Shown here piece by piece: positions 10,300 through 22,398 of a DNA stretch of 64,000 nt. The notes beneath the pieces were generated by a model. That model was given only the letters and a program-made list of their open reading frames with translations. It did no database searches and was not told the origin of the DNA. The DNA lies in contig CM049312.1 of assembly GCA_026874595.1 (NCBI GenBank), forward strand, positions 28,387,956 to 28,451,955. Reading direction: 5' to 3'. The stretch's first letter is position 1. Every line of letters begins with the position of its first letter. Source of the stretch: Sipunculus nudus (Eukaryota; Annelida; Sipuncula; Golfingiida; Sipunculidae). Both the position numbers and the translations under genes were made by a program.

Positions 10300-10890
10300 T
10301 TTAGTACTGCCTCATATCCAACCCATTTCTCTGGTTTTCTTTATGTTTACCGTCAATATTTTCCTATTTATTTCCGATGTACTTGCCAGCTACAAGGTCA
10401 GTATTACCTAATTAAGAAAATTATGGGCCTAACTATAATGACCCTTTTAAAAAATCAGAAGAGATATTTACTCACTTAACACAAATTTTCCTGTATTTAT
10501 GTTTTATTTACTTTTGCACAATATGTACACAAATAATTTTACCTGTTAAATTCTGAAATTTGAAAATAAAAGCTAAAAATTAGGCTAGATTGAAGTTTTG
10601 TTTGGGAGTCTCTATTGTATTGAATTTCATTGTCTAGCTCGGGCAGCGAGTAACCTTTTTACCTTATAACCTTATTTGTGTTGCAACACTGGCTGACCAA
10701 CCCTGTTGTCACAGGTGTAGAATAAATCTCATGCTTTCCCATCTCTTTGCCTGTTTTTTAATATTCTATAATTATGAATAATGTCACACCACTGGCGACA
10801 TGTGAACTTCCACATTATTTACAGTCAGTCAAAAAAATAAGCAGACTAGACATTATCACACCCAAAGGAAAACTCTAAGACAGTCGTAAG
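10300..10890. other. Non-coding stretch
   Basis: AT-rich; no feature recognised. Confidence 0.35.
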
Positions 10891-10899
10891 GTAACAAAA

Positions 10900-12140
10900 A
10901 AACTAGATGTGTCGGAACGACACGATTGCTACCGCCTGGAGCAAATCAGAAATATTTGTTAAAGTGAAGGGGTTTAAATGAAAGGAATACTGAAGGATTA
11001 ATAATTGTATCGTTGTCTCTTAATGATGTGAAAATATACAGTTAATGAAGACCAATAATGATGATGAAAAGAAATTCCATGAACTATTCAAGAGCCGTCA
11101 TACGATCATAAGTAGGTAAACCGGGATGAAACGCATATTTGATCTGTAACTGGCCATTATCTACCCACACAGCAAAATTCAGGTGCATATCTGCCCGCAC
11201 GGCGTAAAAAAATATCAGTACCAGTGCATGTGTCATGAAAATTTCTATTTCTCATGTTCAGGAACCGTCATACGGTCAAAAGTGGATCAACCGGAAAGAA
11301 GCGCGGACACGATCTATAAGTAGTCATTTTGCAGACATGTTCCAGAGCCGTCATTAGGTAAACTGCAACGAAACACGAACTCTATCTGTAACTGGTCATT
11401 ATCCCGCTAGAAAACCAAAAATCGGAAATTTTCAGGAGCCGTCATACAGTGATCAGCAGGGATGAAACGCGAACTCGATCTGTAATTGGCCATGATCCGC
11501 CTACGGACAGATAAATCAGGCAAATATATGCGAGCATTGAGAAAAAAATCTGTACATGTGCATTTATCAAGAAAATTTAAATTTCTCATGAAAATTTCAG
11601 GAACCGTCATACGATCAAAAGTGGATCAACCGGAAAGAAGCGCGGACACGATATATAAGCAGTCATTTTGGACCAACACACCAAAAAATCAGGCCAATAT
11701 CTGGAAACATTGCGAAACATATACAATTATCAAGATAATTTCTATTTTAGATGAAATCTTCCTTCTTCAGATGTCGTCTAACGGTCAAAAGTAGGTCAAC
11801 AAGGACGAAATGCGAAGTTGATCTGTAAGTAACCATTATGCACCCACATACCAAAAATCAGGCCAATATCTGCAAGCATTGCAAAAAAGTCGGTGCAAAG
11901 GCATTTATCATGAAAATTTCTATTTTTACATGAAATCTTTATGTCCAGGAACCGTCATACGGTCAAAAGTAGGTCAATCCGGTCGAAACGTAAACGCGAT
12001 CTGTATCTTGTCATTATCTGCCAAATTTTAAAAAAATCAGGCCAATATCTGCAGGCACTGGGGAGAACAACTGTTGGATTTCGGAATGACAGAAGGACGG
12101 AAGGACGGAATGAGAAAATGACGGAATGACGGACATAGGT
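10900..12140. repeat. Satellite-like array, about 85/170-bp period
   Basis: Diverged tandem units share 'aaccgtcatacggtcaaaagtagg', a 'gaaacgcgaactcgatctgta' type segment, 'atcaggccaatatctgcaag' and 'catgaaaatttctatttt'. Unit starts fall near 11095, 11265, 11346, 11430, 11602, 11770 and 11948. The array ends in a run of GGACGG/GACGGAATG motifs at 12085-12135. Small ORFs here are by-products. Confidence 0.8.
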
Positions 12141-12149
12141 AAAAATATT

Positions 12150-13300
12150 TGCCCCGGCCACTTTGAGTCCAATATTCCTCATAACACGAATTCTCCTAAA
12201 ATAGACACAGTTCCAAATGTTCCAGGTCACATGACCTCTCACTCTCACGTGACGTCTATACGTTCTAGTTGTCTCTGGCGTAAGACGTGTACACGGAGCA
12301 TAGTCCATATGGCCACAACACACAACTGGTTCTTACTGCGGTAGAACTGTTGATTTTACGTAAAACGGAATTCACGTGCCACACACCGAATGTTAGTGTG
12401 GAAACTGAATCAACGGCTCTCTCAGCTGCAGTCTTCTGTAGCTCTCCTGTTAACGGATACCGAACAAACGCATGCTCTAGCAAATTCAGCACAAGCATAG
12501 TTTTGCTTCAAGCAAAGTCCCCTTGCCTGTTCCTGGAAACGCGCAACATCACAAGAATGCCTATCCTCCGGCAAACAACATCACTGTCTCTGAAATACTT
12601 TACAGGTCGAGTACCAATAAGGTGGCCTCCCTCAGTCGTTGACAGTCAATAACCACTGACGCGATCGCCCACCTGGACACGCAGAAGATAATAGACCAGC
12701 CGGTTGGACTGCAGGAGCACGCTCAGGTAACGCTACACTCATGAAGCGTTTCGGTTCTTCTCAAGATAGCTCGGATTCTTGCCTCATATGTGATTCCTGA
12801 CGTCATAACTCCCGCTAGACTTCTCCACCAATCAGCACTACCATCCACGATGTCCGTTTTCAACACAGATCAATCTAACATAGGCATGCCCCTAGGAAGG
12901 TTTCGTTGGAAAACATCCTAAGAAAATTTGCAGACAAGACGTCGCCAAATAGACACAGAACCTATAGAGACCGTCACACAAGATCGGTTCTCACGAGTCT
13001 ATGCTAAATAGAAATGAAAAGTCTAAAGGATACAGGTTAGCTTATCCTGTTTGCAAAACTGCTTTGGTATTTACTATAAATGAACCACGTTTTCTTCTTG
13101 ACTTGGTTTCTCACGCTAATGGCTAAACGTGATATTATATAAAATTAATAAAACTTGCAAATAATTATCTGGGCATTCTCCCTATATGCGGCCCTATACC
13201 TTAATACATAAAGTCACAGTCCCCTGTAAGCGCTGTTGAATAAAATTACATACATATGCAAAGGTCTTGTAATCCGGTCATCCAGCTGTCCGTCCGTTAA
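12150..13300. other. Stretch without recognised gene
   Basis: Overlapping open frames occur on both strands (for example 12287-12652 on + and 11955-12323 on -), but none has recognisable motifs and the overlap argues against coding. GC content is somewhat higher than in the surroundings. Confidence 0.35.
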
Positions 13301-13309
13301 CAGGGCAAA

Positions 13310-13650
13310 CAGTGGCGTACCTAAGGGGAGGGGGGGGGGGGGGCGGCGGGGGGGGTCCGCCCCGGGCGGCACATTTGGGGGGGCGGCATTTCGGGGAATT
13401 AGTATAATGAGTGGCACAAGGAATTTCTAAAAAAATACAAATTTGGCTTTTTTGTCCCATTTCAAGTATTTTAGAGATTATAAACTGGGCAGTTGAACCT
13501 ACAAAATGATCAGCGAATTATTTGTACATTTGGTGTGTGTGTGGGGGGGGGGGGGGCATTTTTGGGATTTAGTATAATCAGTGGCATAAGGAGTTCCTCA
13601 AAAAGTTCAAATTTGGCATTTTTGCTCTGGTACCAACCAAATTATTTGTG
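13310..13650. repeat. G-rich repeat with a hAT-like left end
   Basis: Starts with CAGTGGCGTAC, which resembles the terminal repeat of the hAT element at 18384, followed by long G runs. Two diverged units of about 180 bp follow; both contain 'ttagtataat.agtggca.aagga' and 'caaatttggc.ttttttg'. No matching right end or 8-bp duplication was found. Confidence 0.5.
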
Positions 13651-13758
13651 GAATGTCTCTATAGAGGCAAGATATACGCAAAAAAGAACATATCTGTAGT
13701 TATTCTTTGTTAGATCTGTGGTCTTGTATTGTCAGAACGCCATCAATAAACTGACCAA

Positions 13759-14022
13759 TCACGCAAAGGCCAGCATTTCAGGGCGGTCGTCTTTTACAGA
13801 AATCACTAGCAGCAGCTGGTAATCACCAGGGAAAAACCCTGCTAGAAGACCAATGGCCCCCTGTGGTGGAGGTGGGGCGTCTGTCGTCCACATTGTGCGA
13901 ACAATATTTTGACGAATTTTGTTGCTTCGAATGTATAAAGAATTTCCATTCTTGAACCCTAGAATTTCCGAAATTACATGATATTTAAACGGTCTGAAAC
14001 AAGCTGAAGTGCCCTTTTTCAA
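13759..14022 (-). other. Unrecognised 87-codon frame
   Basis: The frame contains TMWTTDAPPPPQGAIGLLAG and FFPGDYQLLLVISVKDDRPE, a more protein-like composition than its neighbours. No family is recognised and no splice partners are apparent. It may be a remnant of an exon or transposon, or a chance frame. Confidence 0.15.
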
Positions 14023-14029
14023 TCATTCT

Positions 14030-14780
14030 CCCTACTCTCACACCAGTCTCGTTAAAATACAGATGTTTACACTATCATGTATATAATGAGTACTACCTAA
14101 ATGCCCTAGTCTTTTGATTACCCAACATGACCTGCATGATCTTTTATGTAACGTGAATAAACACAATGAACACCCAGACCTATGTAGGAATTATTTTAAC
14201 TTTAAGATATAATTCTATTATAACTGTCCGACGGGATGAATCCCCCTGGCCGCTTAGCCACATGTTCAATACACGTATCAAGCATCAGTTTTATTTTTAG
14301 AGTTCAAAACTTAAAGATATATTTACCTGTACTGTTAATTCCGTTATTAACAGTTTAATGATTAACTACCTACAGACTATTGACGTATATTGTGACAAAA
14401 TTATTTAAAATTAAAATATAATATGTATTTAAATGATATAATTACTTGAAATTTATTTAAATACTTGATTGAATAACAAATAGTCATAAGTTCATAAATA
14501 AAACCTCGAGTTAAAGTATGCATAATCACTATAATTCTAAAATGATTTTGAAGTAGCCTTGAATTAAGGTTTGCTTTTAACTTTGAGGAAATTTTATTAA
14601 ACCATGTCAGTTTTTCCAAACATTTGATTTTTTTATGTGAAAATATTAAACATGCCCTGTCTATATATCTATGAACATGCCCTGTCTTTTTTTCTATTTT
14701 GAACGACTTTTTTCTTTTTTTTGAGAATGCCAATTTTTATTTGAAACTATCAAATTTCCAACTGTTTTTTTTTCTCGTGT
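14030..14780. other. AT-rich non-coding stretch
   Basis: No gene recognised; the short open frame at 14401-14733 (-) is Lys/Ile/Asn-rich and looks like chance. Confidence 0.35.
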
Positions 14781-14782
14781 CC

Positions 14783-15720
14783 TGAAACCTTGTTTGTTAT
14801 TAGGACCCCGCTTGAGTAAGCGGATGCCCTATAGTAATCACCCTGTCTGTGTGTCTGTCTGTCCGTCCTTTGTCTCTATACGTTAGTCATTTTGTTTCCT
14901 GGTGATAACTCCAGTTTTGATGACATACGGATTTCAAACTTGACCTATATATGGCTCACATCTATTGCATGAACTCTATAGATATAAGGGTCATGAGGTG
15001 AAAGGTCAATGTCACTCGACCTACTTACTTTGAATGATTGTGGAAACATTTTAAGCCAAACTTTTTATCCCCGGCCTTCCATCTTGCACATATAGTTCTC
15101 CTGAAGATTCTGATAGATATCTGGTTCCCAAGGTACAAGGTCAAGGTCACAGAGGCATATGTCTGAATATTTGTTTCCATATGATGAATTCTATGGAATG
15201 ACATATTGGTTTCAAACTTCACTTAGGAACTTATGTAACTAATGCAAGACCCTTATTGATTTTGTGGCCAAACGTCAAGGTAACAAAATCCACTTATTTA
15301 TAAAGATTGTGGATGCATTTTAAGCCAAATATTTCATCCCTAACATTCCATCTAATACATATAGGAGACCTGCAATTAGAAGATGTACCTGGTTGATTCG
15401 AACCTAGGTCAAAGGTTTGGTTACAAACTTGATTACAAATGGCCAACCAATAAAGAAAGAACCCTTTTTATTTTGGAGTCAAAAATCAAAGACACAGAGC
15501 AGAAGGCATTATTCAGTATTCAGTCTGAATCAGGATTTTGGCCTCTTCCTCTCAGACTTTATCTCCAAGTGTTATTTATTTAGATTTTTACCTTCAAGGT
15601 CAACTTCAGTTGAGCATGGGTCCATTGTTTTTCCCAGCTACAACTGTTTTAAAACCGTATTTTTTGCGTCTCTTCTCTCGTTCCAAATCTTGGTGCCAAA
15701 GGGGTGAGAGTTAATTCTGT
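14783..15720 (+). repeat. Dispersed repeat family M1, copy 1 (about 0.9 kb)
   Basis: Shares with copies near 35925 and 38545 the ordered blocks 'cctgaaaccttgtttgtta', 'gagtaagcggatgccct', a ctgtctgtccgtcc run, 'ataactccagttttga', 'catatggatttcaaactt', several AAGGTCA boxes and 'cagagcagaaggcattattcag'. No ORF or terminal repeat was found. It is typical of interspersed repeats in mollusc genomes (my recollection). Confidence 0.7.
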
Positions 15721-15984
15721 GAGGTATGGTGTGTTCTTTCATTTCAACAGCTGTTTTATTTTTTTAAAAATTATGGAAGATCTACTTACGTCCCCCGAGT
15801 GGAAAACAAATTCAGTTTCTTTTCACAGTCTCTTGCGCTAGATCTCCAATATGCCGGATTTCCGAAAATTGAAACTTAGTCTCAAGATAAGTCCCGGGTC
15901 ACAGGTCCCAAGGCAGACTCCCCCAATCGCTCAGTTGCGAGCCTCGGGGGCGGGGTTCGGGTTTAGGGTGAGCGGTTTTGGGGA

Positions 15985-16170
15985 TTGAGGGAAGTTGGGG
16001 AGGGGGGGGGGGGGGGGGGAGTGCTTGCTTGGCGATTCCATAATTGTGAAATTTGTGTTTTAATCATCATAATGATAATAATAATAATAATTATAATAAC
16101 TATTATTATTGTTATTATTTTTTTATTATTTTTATTATTTCATTATTATTTTTTTATTATTATTATTTAA
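15985..16170. repeat. Poly-G run and degenerate (ATT/AAT)n microsatellite
   Basis: A run of about 20 G (near 15998-16019) is followed about 50 bp later by imperfect trinucleotide ATT/AAT repeats at 16070-16168. Confidence 0.85.
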
Positions 16171-16219
16171 AGGCAATAAATAAAAATATGAAATAGCATT
16201 TTAAATATATATATATATA

Positions 16220-16398
16220 CAGTTAAACCTCGTTGTGTTGAACTCGCTTAAGTCGAAGACCCCGCTTATGTCGAAGTTACAGACTCAATATTCCTGACAA
16301 CTCTAGTTAAATTATTTGCCAAATAAAATCCGCTTGTTTGGAACCTCGGATGTATCGAAGTTTTCCGAGGGTCCCTTCAACTTCGACACTACGAGGTT

Positions 16399-16402
<4 letters not shown>
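16220..16402. mobile_element. Pogo/Tigger-like MITE
   Basis: The left end reads CAGTTAAACCTCGTTGTGTTG next to TA. The right end, reversed, reads AGTGAAACCTCGTAGTGTCG next to TATA, giving imperfect terminal inverted repeats around a 183-bp body. CAGT..AAACCTCG ends with TA target duplication are typical of pogo-type elements. It has no coding capacity. Confidence 0.65.

Positions 16403-16485
<83 letters not shown>
16403..16485. repeat. (TA)n microsatellite
   Basis: About 83 bp of uninterrupted TA, directly abutting the MITE right end. Confidence 0.95.
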
Positions 16486-16488
<3 letters not shown>

Positions 16489-16499
16489 ATTTAAGCATT

Positions 16500-17660
16500 T
16501 ATTCCGATACCACAGATTGTAAAGCGAGAGGACTAGTTTTTTTATGGGGATGGTGGAATCCAATTCCGTGGTCCGGTGGTTAGATTAAGCAACATCTCAC
16601 CATAAAAAACCACCGGATCGCGGACAGGGAACACTAGTCTGCTCCCATGATGATCGTCAACATGAATGGAGGCGCGAGACCTGGCGGTGCGGATAGGACC
16701 GTCATGTAAGAATAATTCCACCATGCTCTTTACATATTATCGAGCACTTTAGCTAGAATAAATAAATAAAGTAAAACCTCGCCTAAAAACCATCTGAACC
16801 CTATATATATATAGAAGGTAGAGTTACCCTACGTTGTAAACTGCTCTATGGCTTACAGACTAGGCCAGAGCGGTATAACGTTGAAGAAAAACAATACTGT
16901 AAATTCATTACAGTCTGTTTCACGGGATGCGACCCGATCGTCAGGTTAATCTTGTTAGAATGAAGCTAACAGCGCGCTGTGAAAAGCCGAGACTTTAAGA
17001 TTACGAGATTATGTTTGTGCGTATTTGGGGGGGGGGACATTTATGACTGACACTGATCCTATTGTCCTCAGGGGCACAATAGGATGGGGGGGGGGGGGGG
17101 TACACGTGCGATACTGGAACATAACAGGGCACAGAATTTTATTGTGGTTTTAATGTTTATAATTAATACAAAGATATTTTACCAGGAAGCCCATTTAACA
17201 AGTAAGCTGATATTTAGCAGTAAACATTTCACTAGTATACACATATGATATAAATATAAAATACTCATATACTATGAAAATACACAATACTAAAGGCAAA
17301 TATACAATATAAAAAAACAATATAAAAGGCAAATGTACTATACTCATACACAGTGGTGCAGGTCTCCTAGCTGCAATTCGTAAAGCTTCTTAGAGCAGGA
17401 TAAAGTAGACCTTTCCTGTCAACCAATGGAGCCAGCAATGAGAGAGCAACTACCTGAACGGATGAGTCTGCCCAGCGGATCCTCGTGGTGGGGTTGGGGG
17501 GGATGGGTGGATGTGCGGGCACGTAAAAATTAGTGTGAATGCTAGATTTTAAAACATTTCAGAGTGGATTTGTTTTGATGGCGGCACTTGGAGAGAATTT
17601 CAGCTCTCTAGTTCAACAATGATCCAGGGGAGGCCGTTGCTATAAGTAGCTTTTCCGACA
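16500..17660. other. Non-coding stretch with G runs
   Basis: No gene recognised. G runs are at about 17030 and 17085. 'agtaaaacctcg' near 16770 resembles a pogo-type end but has no partner. Confidence 0.35.
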
Positions 17661-17670
17661 AACAGAGATC

Positions 17671-18000
17671 ACACTTTCTAGTCCCACAGAAGTAAGGTGC
17701 TGCCTTGGCAGAGGTTTCCCAGGAGAGCTTGTAATTGATATTGTTGTCTTTAAGTGAAAGATGTGTTTAGACAGTTCAGTGTTTTTAGTGTTGGATCTGT
17801 TACGAAAGGATTGTTTGTGGTTATTAGATCTGGTCTTGAAATTACCTTAAGTACACCCTATGTACGTTTCTCGTCATTGTCTGTTCTAACTGTTGCTTTA
17901 TAGACAATGCATTACAGTGAGAACAGACAATGACGATTACAAGCTCTCCTGGGAAACCTCTGCCAAGGCAGCACCTTACTTCTGTGGGACTAGAAAGTGT
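17671..18000. repeat. Perfect 65-bp inverted repeat with nested inner palindrome
   Basis: Bases 17671-17735 are the exact reverse complement of 17936-18000, separated by 200 bp. Inside the loop a second perfect inverted pair of 17 bp (17871-17887 and 17920-17936) abuts the right outer arm. The structure could fold as a long hairpin or be a short foldback element. No coding frame. Confidence 0.93.
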
Positions 18001-18249
18001 GATATCTGTTTGCCTGAGTTATATATTTAATATACTTGGGAACGGATTCTTTTCGTGATATACACTCCAATCGAGTTTGCAGGATCACAAAACCGAGGTA
18101 CCCCTCATATCGCACTCGTCATATCTTCTGTAAATAAGGCACGGCCTTCCCATAACCCTGCATAGCGTGCAGCCTGGTTTGGGTCGGCTGATACTGGAGC
18201 TCTGAGTCTTACATGTGCTCTGCCTAGAACACAGCAGCCTGTTAAATGC

Positions 18250-18383
18250 AAAGTTAAACTTTTACACCAATGGGGTACCTCAGCATGTCTACATTATTAA
18301 TAATGGTAAACCGCTATTGCATAGCAGGGGAAATTTTTGTTGATTTATAGATACACATAACGTTTGAGTGGGGCATTAAGACT
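18250..18383. repeat. Duplicated segment, copy 1, part a
   Basis: Matches about 60095-60217 ('ggtaaaccgctattgcat', 'acacataacgtttgagtggg'). The match is interrupted at 18384 by the hAT element and resumes at 22771. Confidence 0.85.
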
Positions 18384-20048
18384 CAGGGGCGTAGGTAGCG
18401 GGGGGGATATGGGGGGGGGATCCCAGAATTTATGGTGCAGGGGATGGTGTGTACAATCATCCCCCCAAGTTTCTATGGGGGGAACCCAAAAATATAGTAA
18501 TTATGCAATACATGCCAGTTAATAGTAATAAAATTTATAACGAAAGATGTGAGGTATTAAAAGTGACAACTGTCTCGCGTTGTCAGACATTCAAGAATCG
18601 TTAATTCGTTATCCAGAGTTTCACCACAGGTTTCCGTATATGTCGTATCTGCAATGAAGATACACTCATGATATTTCATTACATATATTAAAATGTCATG
18701 TGTCGCTTAACCGCCCCTTCCAAAGCACGGGATGGGAGATATATATATCTCCATGTACGTCACCCGATTCATCTGGTGCCTCCACGTTTAGCACAAAGTG
18801 CGTTCATAGCTATGTACAAACAACATTTCAGAAATAATCTTCACTGACACTTTTCCCCGCTGACCATGTCCCCAACCCCTACTAACCCCGCTTTCCATAT
18901 AGATCGGTTTACTAATGTAGTCAAATTTATGCACGTTTCTTCCTTTGAGACCTGAAAACGAGTTATTCAGTTAACCTCTATATCTAACAATTACATTACA
19001 ATGTCAATATATGGAATTCAGTTGCATATGATAAGTAACTACGTCGGGCAATCCTCGGGCAAGCTTTCGAGTTGTCATGAAAGCTTGTGCTCAAAGGTAT
19101 AAGTTACAGGTAAGTTGCGCGTAAATGTATGAAATTGGTAGCTAAACATTTCTATGGTGTATTCAACAACAACAAAAATGAATACTTGTTAAAAGCATAC
19201 AGCATGCGCCCGAGAGATGGAACACGAGAGACTGCAAGGGAATGGGGACGCTGCCAGGGCTTCGGCATATTTCAAAGCGCGCCGCCGGAGAAAAACAACC
19301 CATGGTTTGCTCTGCGGGACTTCGTTTCTTTGACATGCGCGCTAACATATTCCAGCACAAGCCGTCATGAACTATGTTAGAGAGGTATGCATGAAATTTG
19401 TATTACTTTGTAAAATGGTCTATTATGTAGAATCATGTTTTACTAGACATGAAGACGGAAGATTGAATCAATCCATGGTTTAGATTTGTCCCTGGTTTAA
19501 GTCTATGATGATCATCGAACAAGTGTAACCCGCCCCTCAGCGTATTAATTATCGCACCCTAGACAAGAAACATAATTGATCATTACGCACATTTACATAA
19601 AAAAATCTAATCCCAAACAACCTTGTCAATTTCGGTCAACTTGATGGATTGAAAGTCTTCAAACATGTCGCAAGCAAAGCGTGTAATAACGTCCACAATT
19701 TACCGTTTTTTTAAAGCTGTCAAGAAACTGATAAAGACCCGCTATCAACGTCACAGTTGCAGGATGGTGAAGTCATTTGCAGCATGATATGGGACGTAAT
19801 CACCCGCCTGTCACTGTCGCTGGATAACCTGAGGGCCCAGACATACGATGGCGCGGCTAACATGCAGGGACAATTCAGGGGGTGCTAGAGTGAAAGAACG
19901 ACAACCGCTCGCAATGCACTTTCTTTGTAGATCTCATGTAATAAACCTCATCATGCAGCATGCCGCTTTGGCGTGTCCCACTATTCGAGATGCTATCAAG
20001 TGGGTGCATGAGCTGGGTGTTCTTTTCAAGAGATCTGGAAAGTACAAA

Positions 20049-20226
20049 GTAAGTACATATTGAAATCTTCTTCTTTTATATTTGGTAATAAATTATCATA
20101 AATTGCGTCTGTGTAGGATTTATAATGATATGAGCTGTCAGGATGTAGTACTAATAAAGCTCAAGTTCATAAAACCATGTGATGGTCCATTATAAACTTT
20201 TAAACCCATATAGGCCATCTTTTTAG
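20049..20226 (+). other. Intron 1 of the hAT transposase
   Basis: Donor GTAAGT after AAA, acceptor TTTTAG before GAG. Joining keeps phase 0 and continuous hAT similarity on both sides. Confidence 0.75.
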
Positions 20227-20535
20227 GAGATCGCACAAGAAAGGTCTTCTGATGATCAGCCGATGAAGCCTTCAACAATCCGGCCCCTGTGTCCTACTCG
20301 TTGGCTATGCAGGTTAGCTGCTATCCTATCCGTCAAGGATAACTACAAGGCTGTTCTCGAAAGCCTCAGGGAGATGGCGTCATCCGGCTCTCCAGAATCG
20401 GCTGCCAAGGCGAATGGCCTCCTTGATCGTTTTGAGAAGGGATAAACTTACCCAACCTTGAGATGGTCACCAAGCCTATTGCAGCTCTAGAGCAACTGAA
20501 TCGTTCCTGCCAAGCCCGCTCAGCTGTCGTTTTTG

Positions 20536-20758
20536 GTACGATACTTATACAAAATACATTTATGCATTGTGTTACTGTATATAAAATAACTTTTGCACAG
20601 AACGTTGAATAAGTGACTAAATGTTTATGGAAGGATTATATTTTCAAGAGACCTTGGACTTGAAATCCGTTCGATATTATGCACTTTGTAAGACGAGTAT
20701 TTCTAGGATTTTCTCTTTTAATGTTAATTATACTTTCGCCATTATTATCCCTGTGCAG
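20536..20758 (+). other. Intron 2 of the hAT transposase
   Basis: Donor GTACGA follows SAVVF-G; acceptor CTGTGCAG precedes GC-ATG. The split codon G/GC gives Gly and continues into MLEAVSV. Confidence 0.65.
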
Positions 20759-22027
20759 GCATGCTAGAAGCAGTCAGCGTGACAACAAACCAGATGACTG
20801 CACGGCGGACAGATGAAGAATTCCATGCACTTTACGAAAAAGCAGTATTTAAGGCAGATGAGCTGGGATTAGATCCACTTCGCCTTCCGATGAAAAGGAA
20901 TCCGCCTCGACGTTTCACAGGGCCAGCGACAGCGTTCAGCCCAACAAGTCCTGAACAGTTCTACAGACAGCAGTACTTGACCTTCATTGATGCCGTGGTG
21001 GTTCAGCTGAACGAAAGATATGATCCTTCCAAGATTGACATGGCTTCGTTGCTGGAAGACATGCTTCTTTATGGGAAAGAAGCGGACAAAAGTTTCATCC
21101 AGAAATATTAAGAGCTGAAGAAGGATACCTTGGCAGTGCAGCAGACGACCGGAGCGTGTAGTTTGCATGAAGCAGAAGTCGCATACCGTGACATGACGAA
21201 GGAAGTGAGAGACCTGTTCCCTCAAGTCGTAATACTACTCAAGTTGGTTCTCGTATGTCCAGTCTCATCGAGTGAGTGCGAATGGACCTTTTCTACTCTG
21301 CGACGCCCTAAGACATGTTTGAGGAGCACAATGACTCAGCGGAGGCTGAACGCAGTAGCAGTGTGCAACAGCCACCATGAATTGCTCGACAACATCTCGG
21401 TCCAAAGCCTCGCCAAACATTCGGACATTTCTTCGACTAGAAGAAATGTATTATCGTTCTTGATATTATGATTTTTTTTCGAGTGATTTATCATTTATCT
21501 ATTTATTGGTTTATTCATTTAGTTGTGGAATCATTGCTTGCCGTAATCAGAGGTTTTGGCAAGTATATTGGTCAGTTCCATTTTCCGTTACAATGTTTGT
21601 TCGTTTATTTATTCAGACTCTTCAGGCTACAGTTTTGAAGCAATTCCTATAAAATGTATGTAATTAGTATATAACATACGAGAATAGAAGCCTTTTGCTT
21701 TTGGTAATTATCGGTCAAAAGTCAAGGTCAAGGTCAGGGTCATCATTAACCCCCCCCCCCCAATGGTTTATTTTTCATAAATTTCTTAAAATTATCATAT
21801 CCACTTAAACTGTAGTTCTTTTTATTTGTTCCTGCATGGCTATTCTCACCAATACAAAACACTACAAATTGCCTCATTTTTTGCTGTAACAATGGTTACG
21901 CAATTTTTATGGGTATTTAAAGAATTTCATAAAATTTCACAAATTTGTAGTGATCTTGTTGATTTTCATATATTATAAGTAACACAAGAATATTTCGAAA
22001 TTGTTTTTGTTTCAGATTTTAGAAATG

Positions 22028-22398
22028 GCCACAAGTGGGCGTTGCAGATGCTTAATGCACAATTGCCTCAAACTGATGTAATTGGTTATGTAATTTTTAA
22101 GAACTATGAAATTACAAAGTTTGAAAAATGATTTTCATAACTTTGTCAATTTAAAAGCTAGAGAGGTCTAGTTTTTTTCATCTTGTAGAGTTAAATAAGT
22201 ATAAAGGGATGTTATTTCAAGTTTCCGGATCTGGCCACCAGGGGGCGCTGTACAACAATGTTGCCAGATTTTATAAATCATGCCCAAAAGGCCCCAATTT
22301 TAAAGTAATCACTTCAAATCTGATACGTTATATGTTAAATAGAAATATTTCGGAATTTTTTTTTTATTTTTGGAATATAGCCAGCAGGGGTTGCTGCA
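22028..22398 (+). promoter_or_regulatory. Cluster of three CTCF-like motifs in the hAT tail
   Basis: The best match, CCACCAGGGGGCGC (22235-22248), fits the bilaterian CTCF core. Weaker relatives are CCACAAGTGGGCG near 22029 and CCAGCAGGGGTTGC near 22381. Binding is inferred from sequence only. Confidence 0.45.

Larger units (their letters stand above)
19665..21471 (+). pseudogene. hAT-family transposase (ZMYM1-like), spliced and decayed
   Basis: The likely start MSQAKRVITSTIYRFFK (19665) runs to a stop near 19783. The catalytic region then reads YDGAANMQGQ and, after a frameshift in a G run near 19880, QPLAMHFLCRSHVINL. A consensus intron (20049-20226, GTAAGT...TTTTAG) joins GKYK to EIAQERSSDD and LCPTRWLCRL. 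A frameshift follows near 20445, a second intron lies at about 20536-20758, then MLEAVSVTTNQM, an in-frame TAA near 21109 and the C-terminal hAT dimerisation segment (SSSECEWTFSTLRR, 21270-21310). Family knowledge: DDE-type cut-and-paste transposase. The zinc finger and much of the N-terminal half are missing. Frameshifts and stops make it inactive. Confidence 0.85.

Noticed and set aside
12265-12652. 121-codon frame at 12287-12652 (+) as a gene
   Set aside because: It overlaps open frames on the other strand, has no recognisable motif and no splice partners.
16307-16583. Several IYIYIY-rich frames as peptides
   Set aside because: They are translations of the (TA)n microsatellite.
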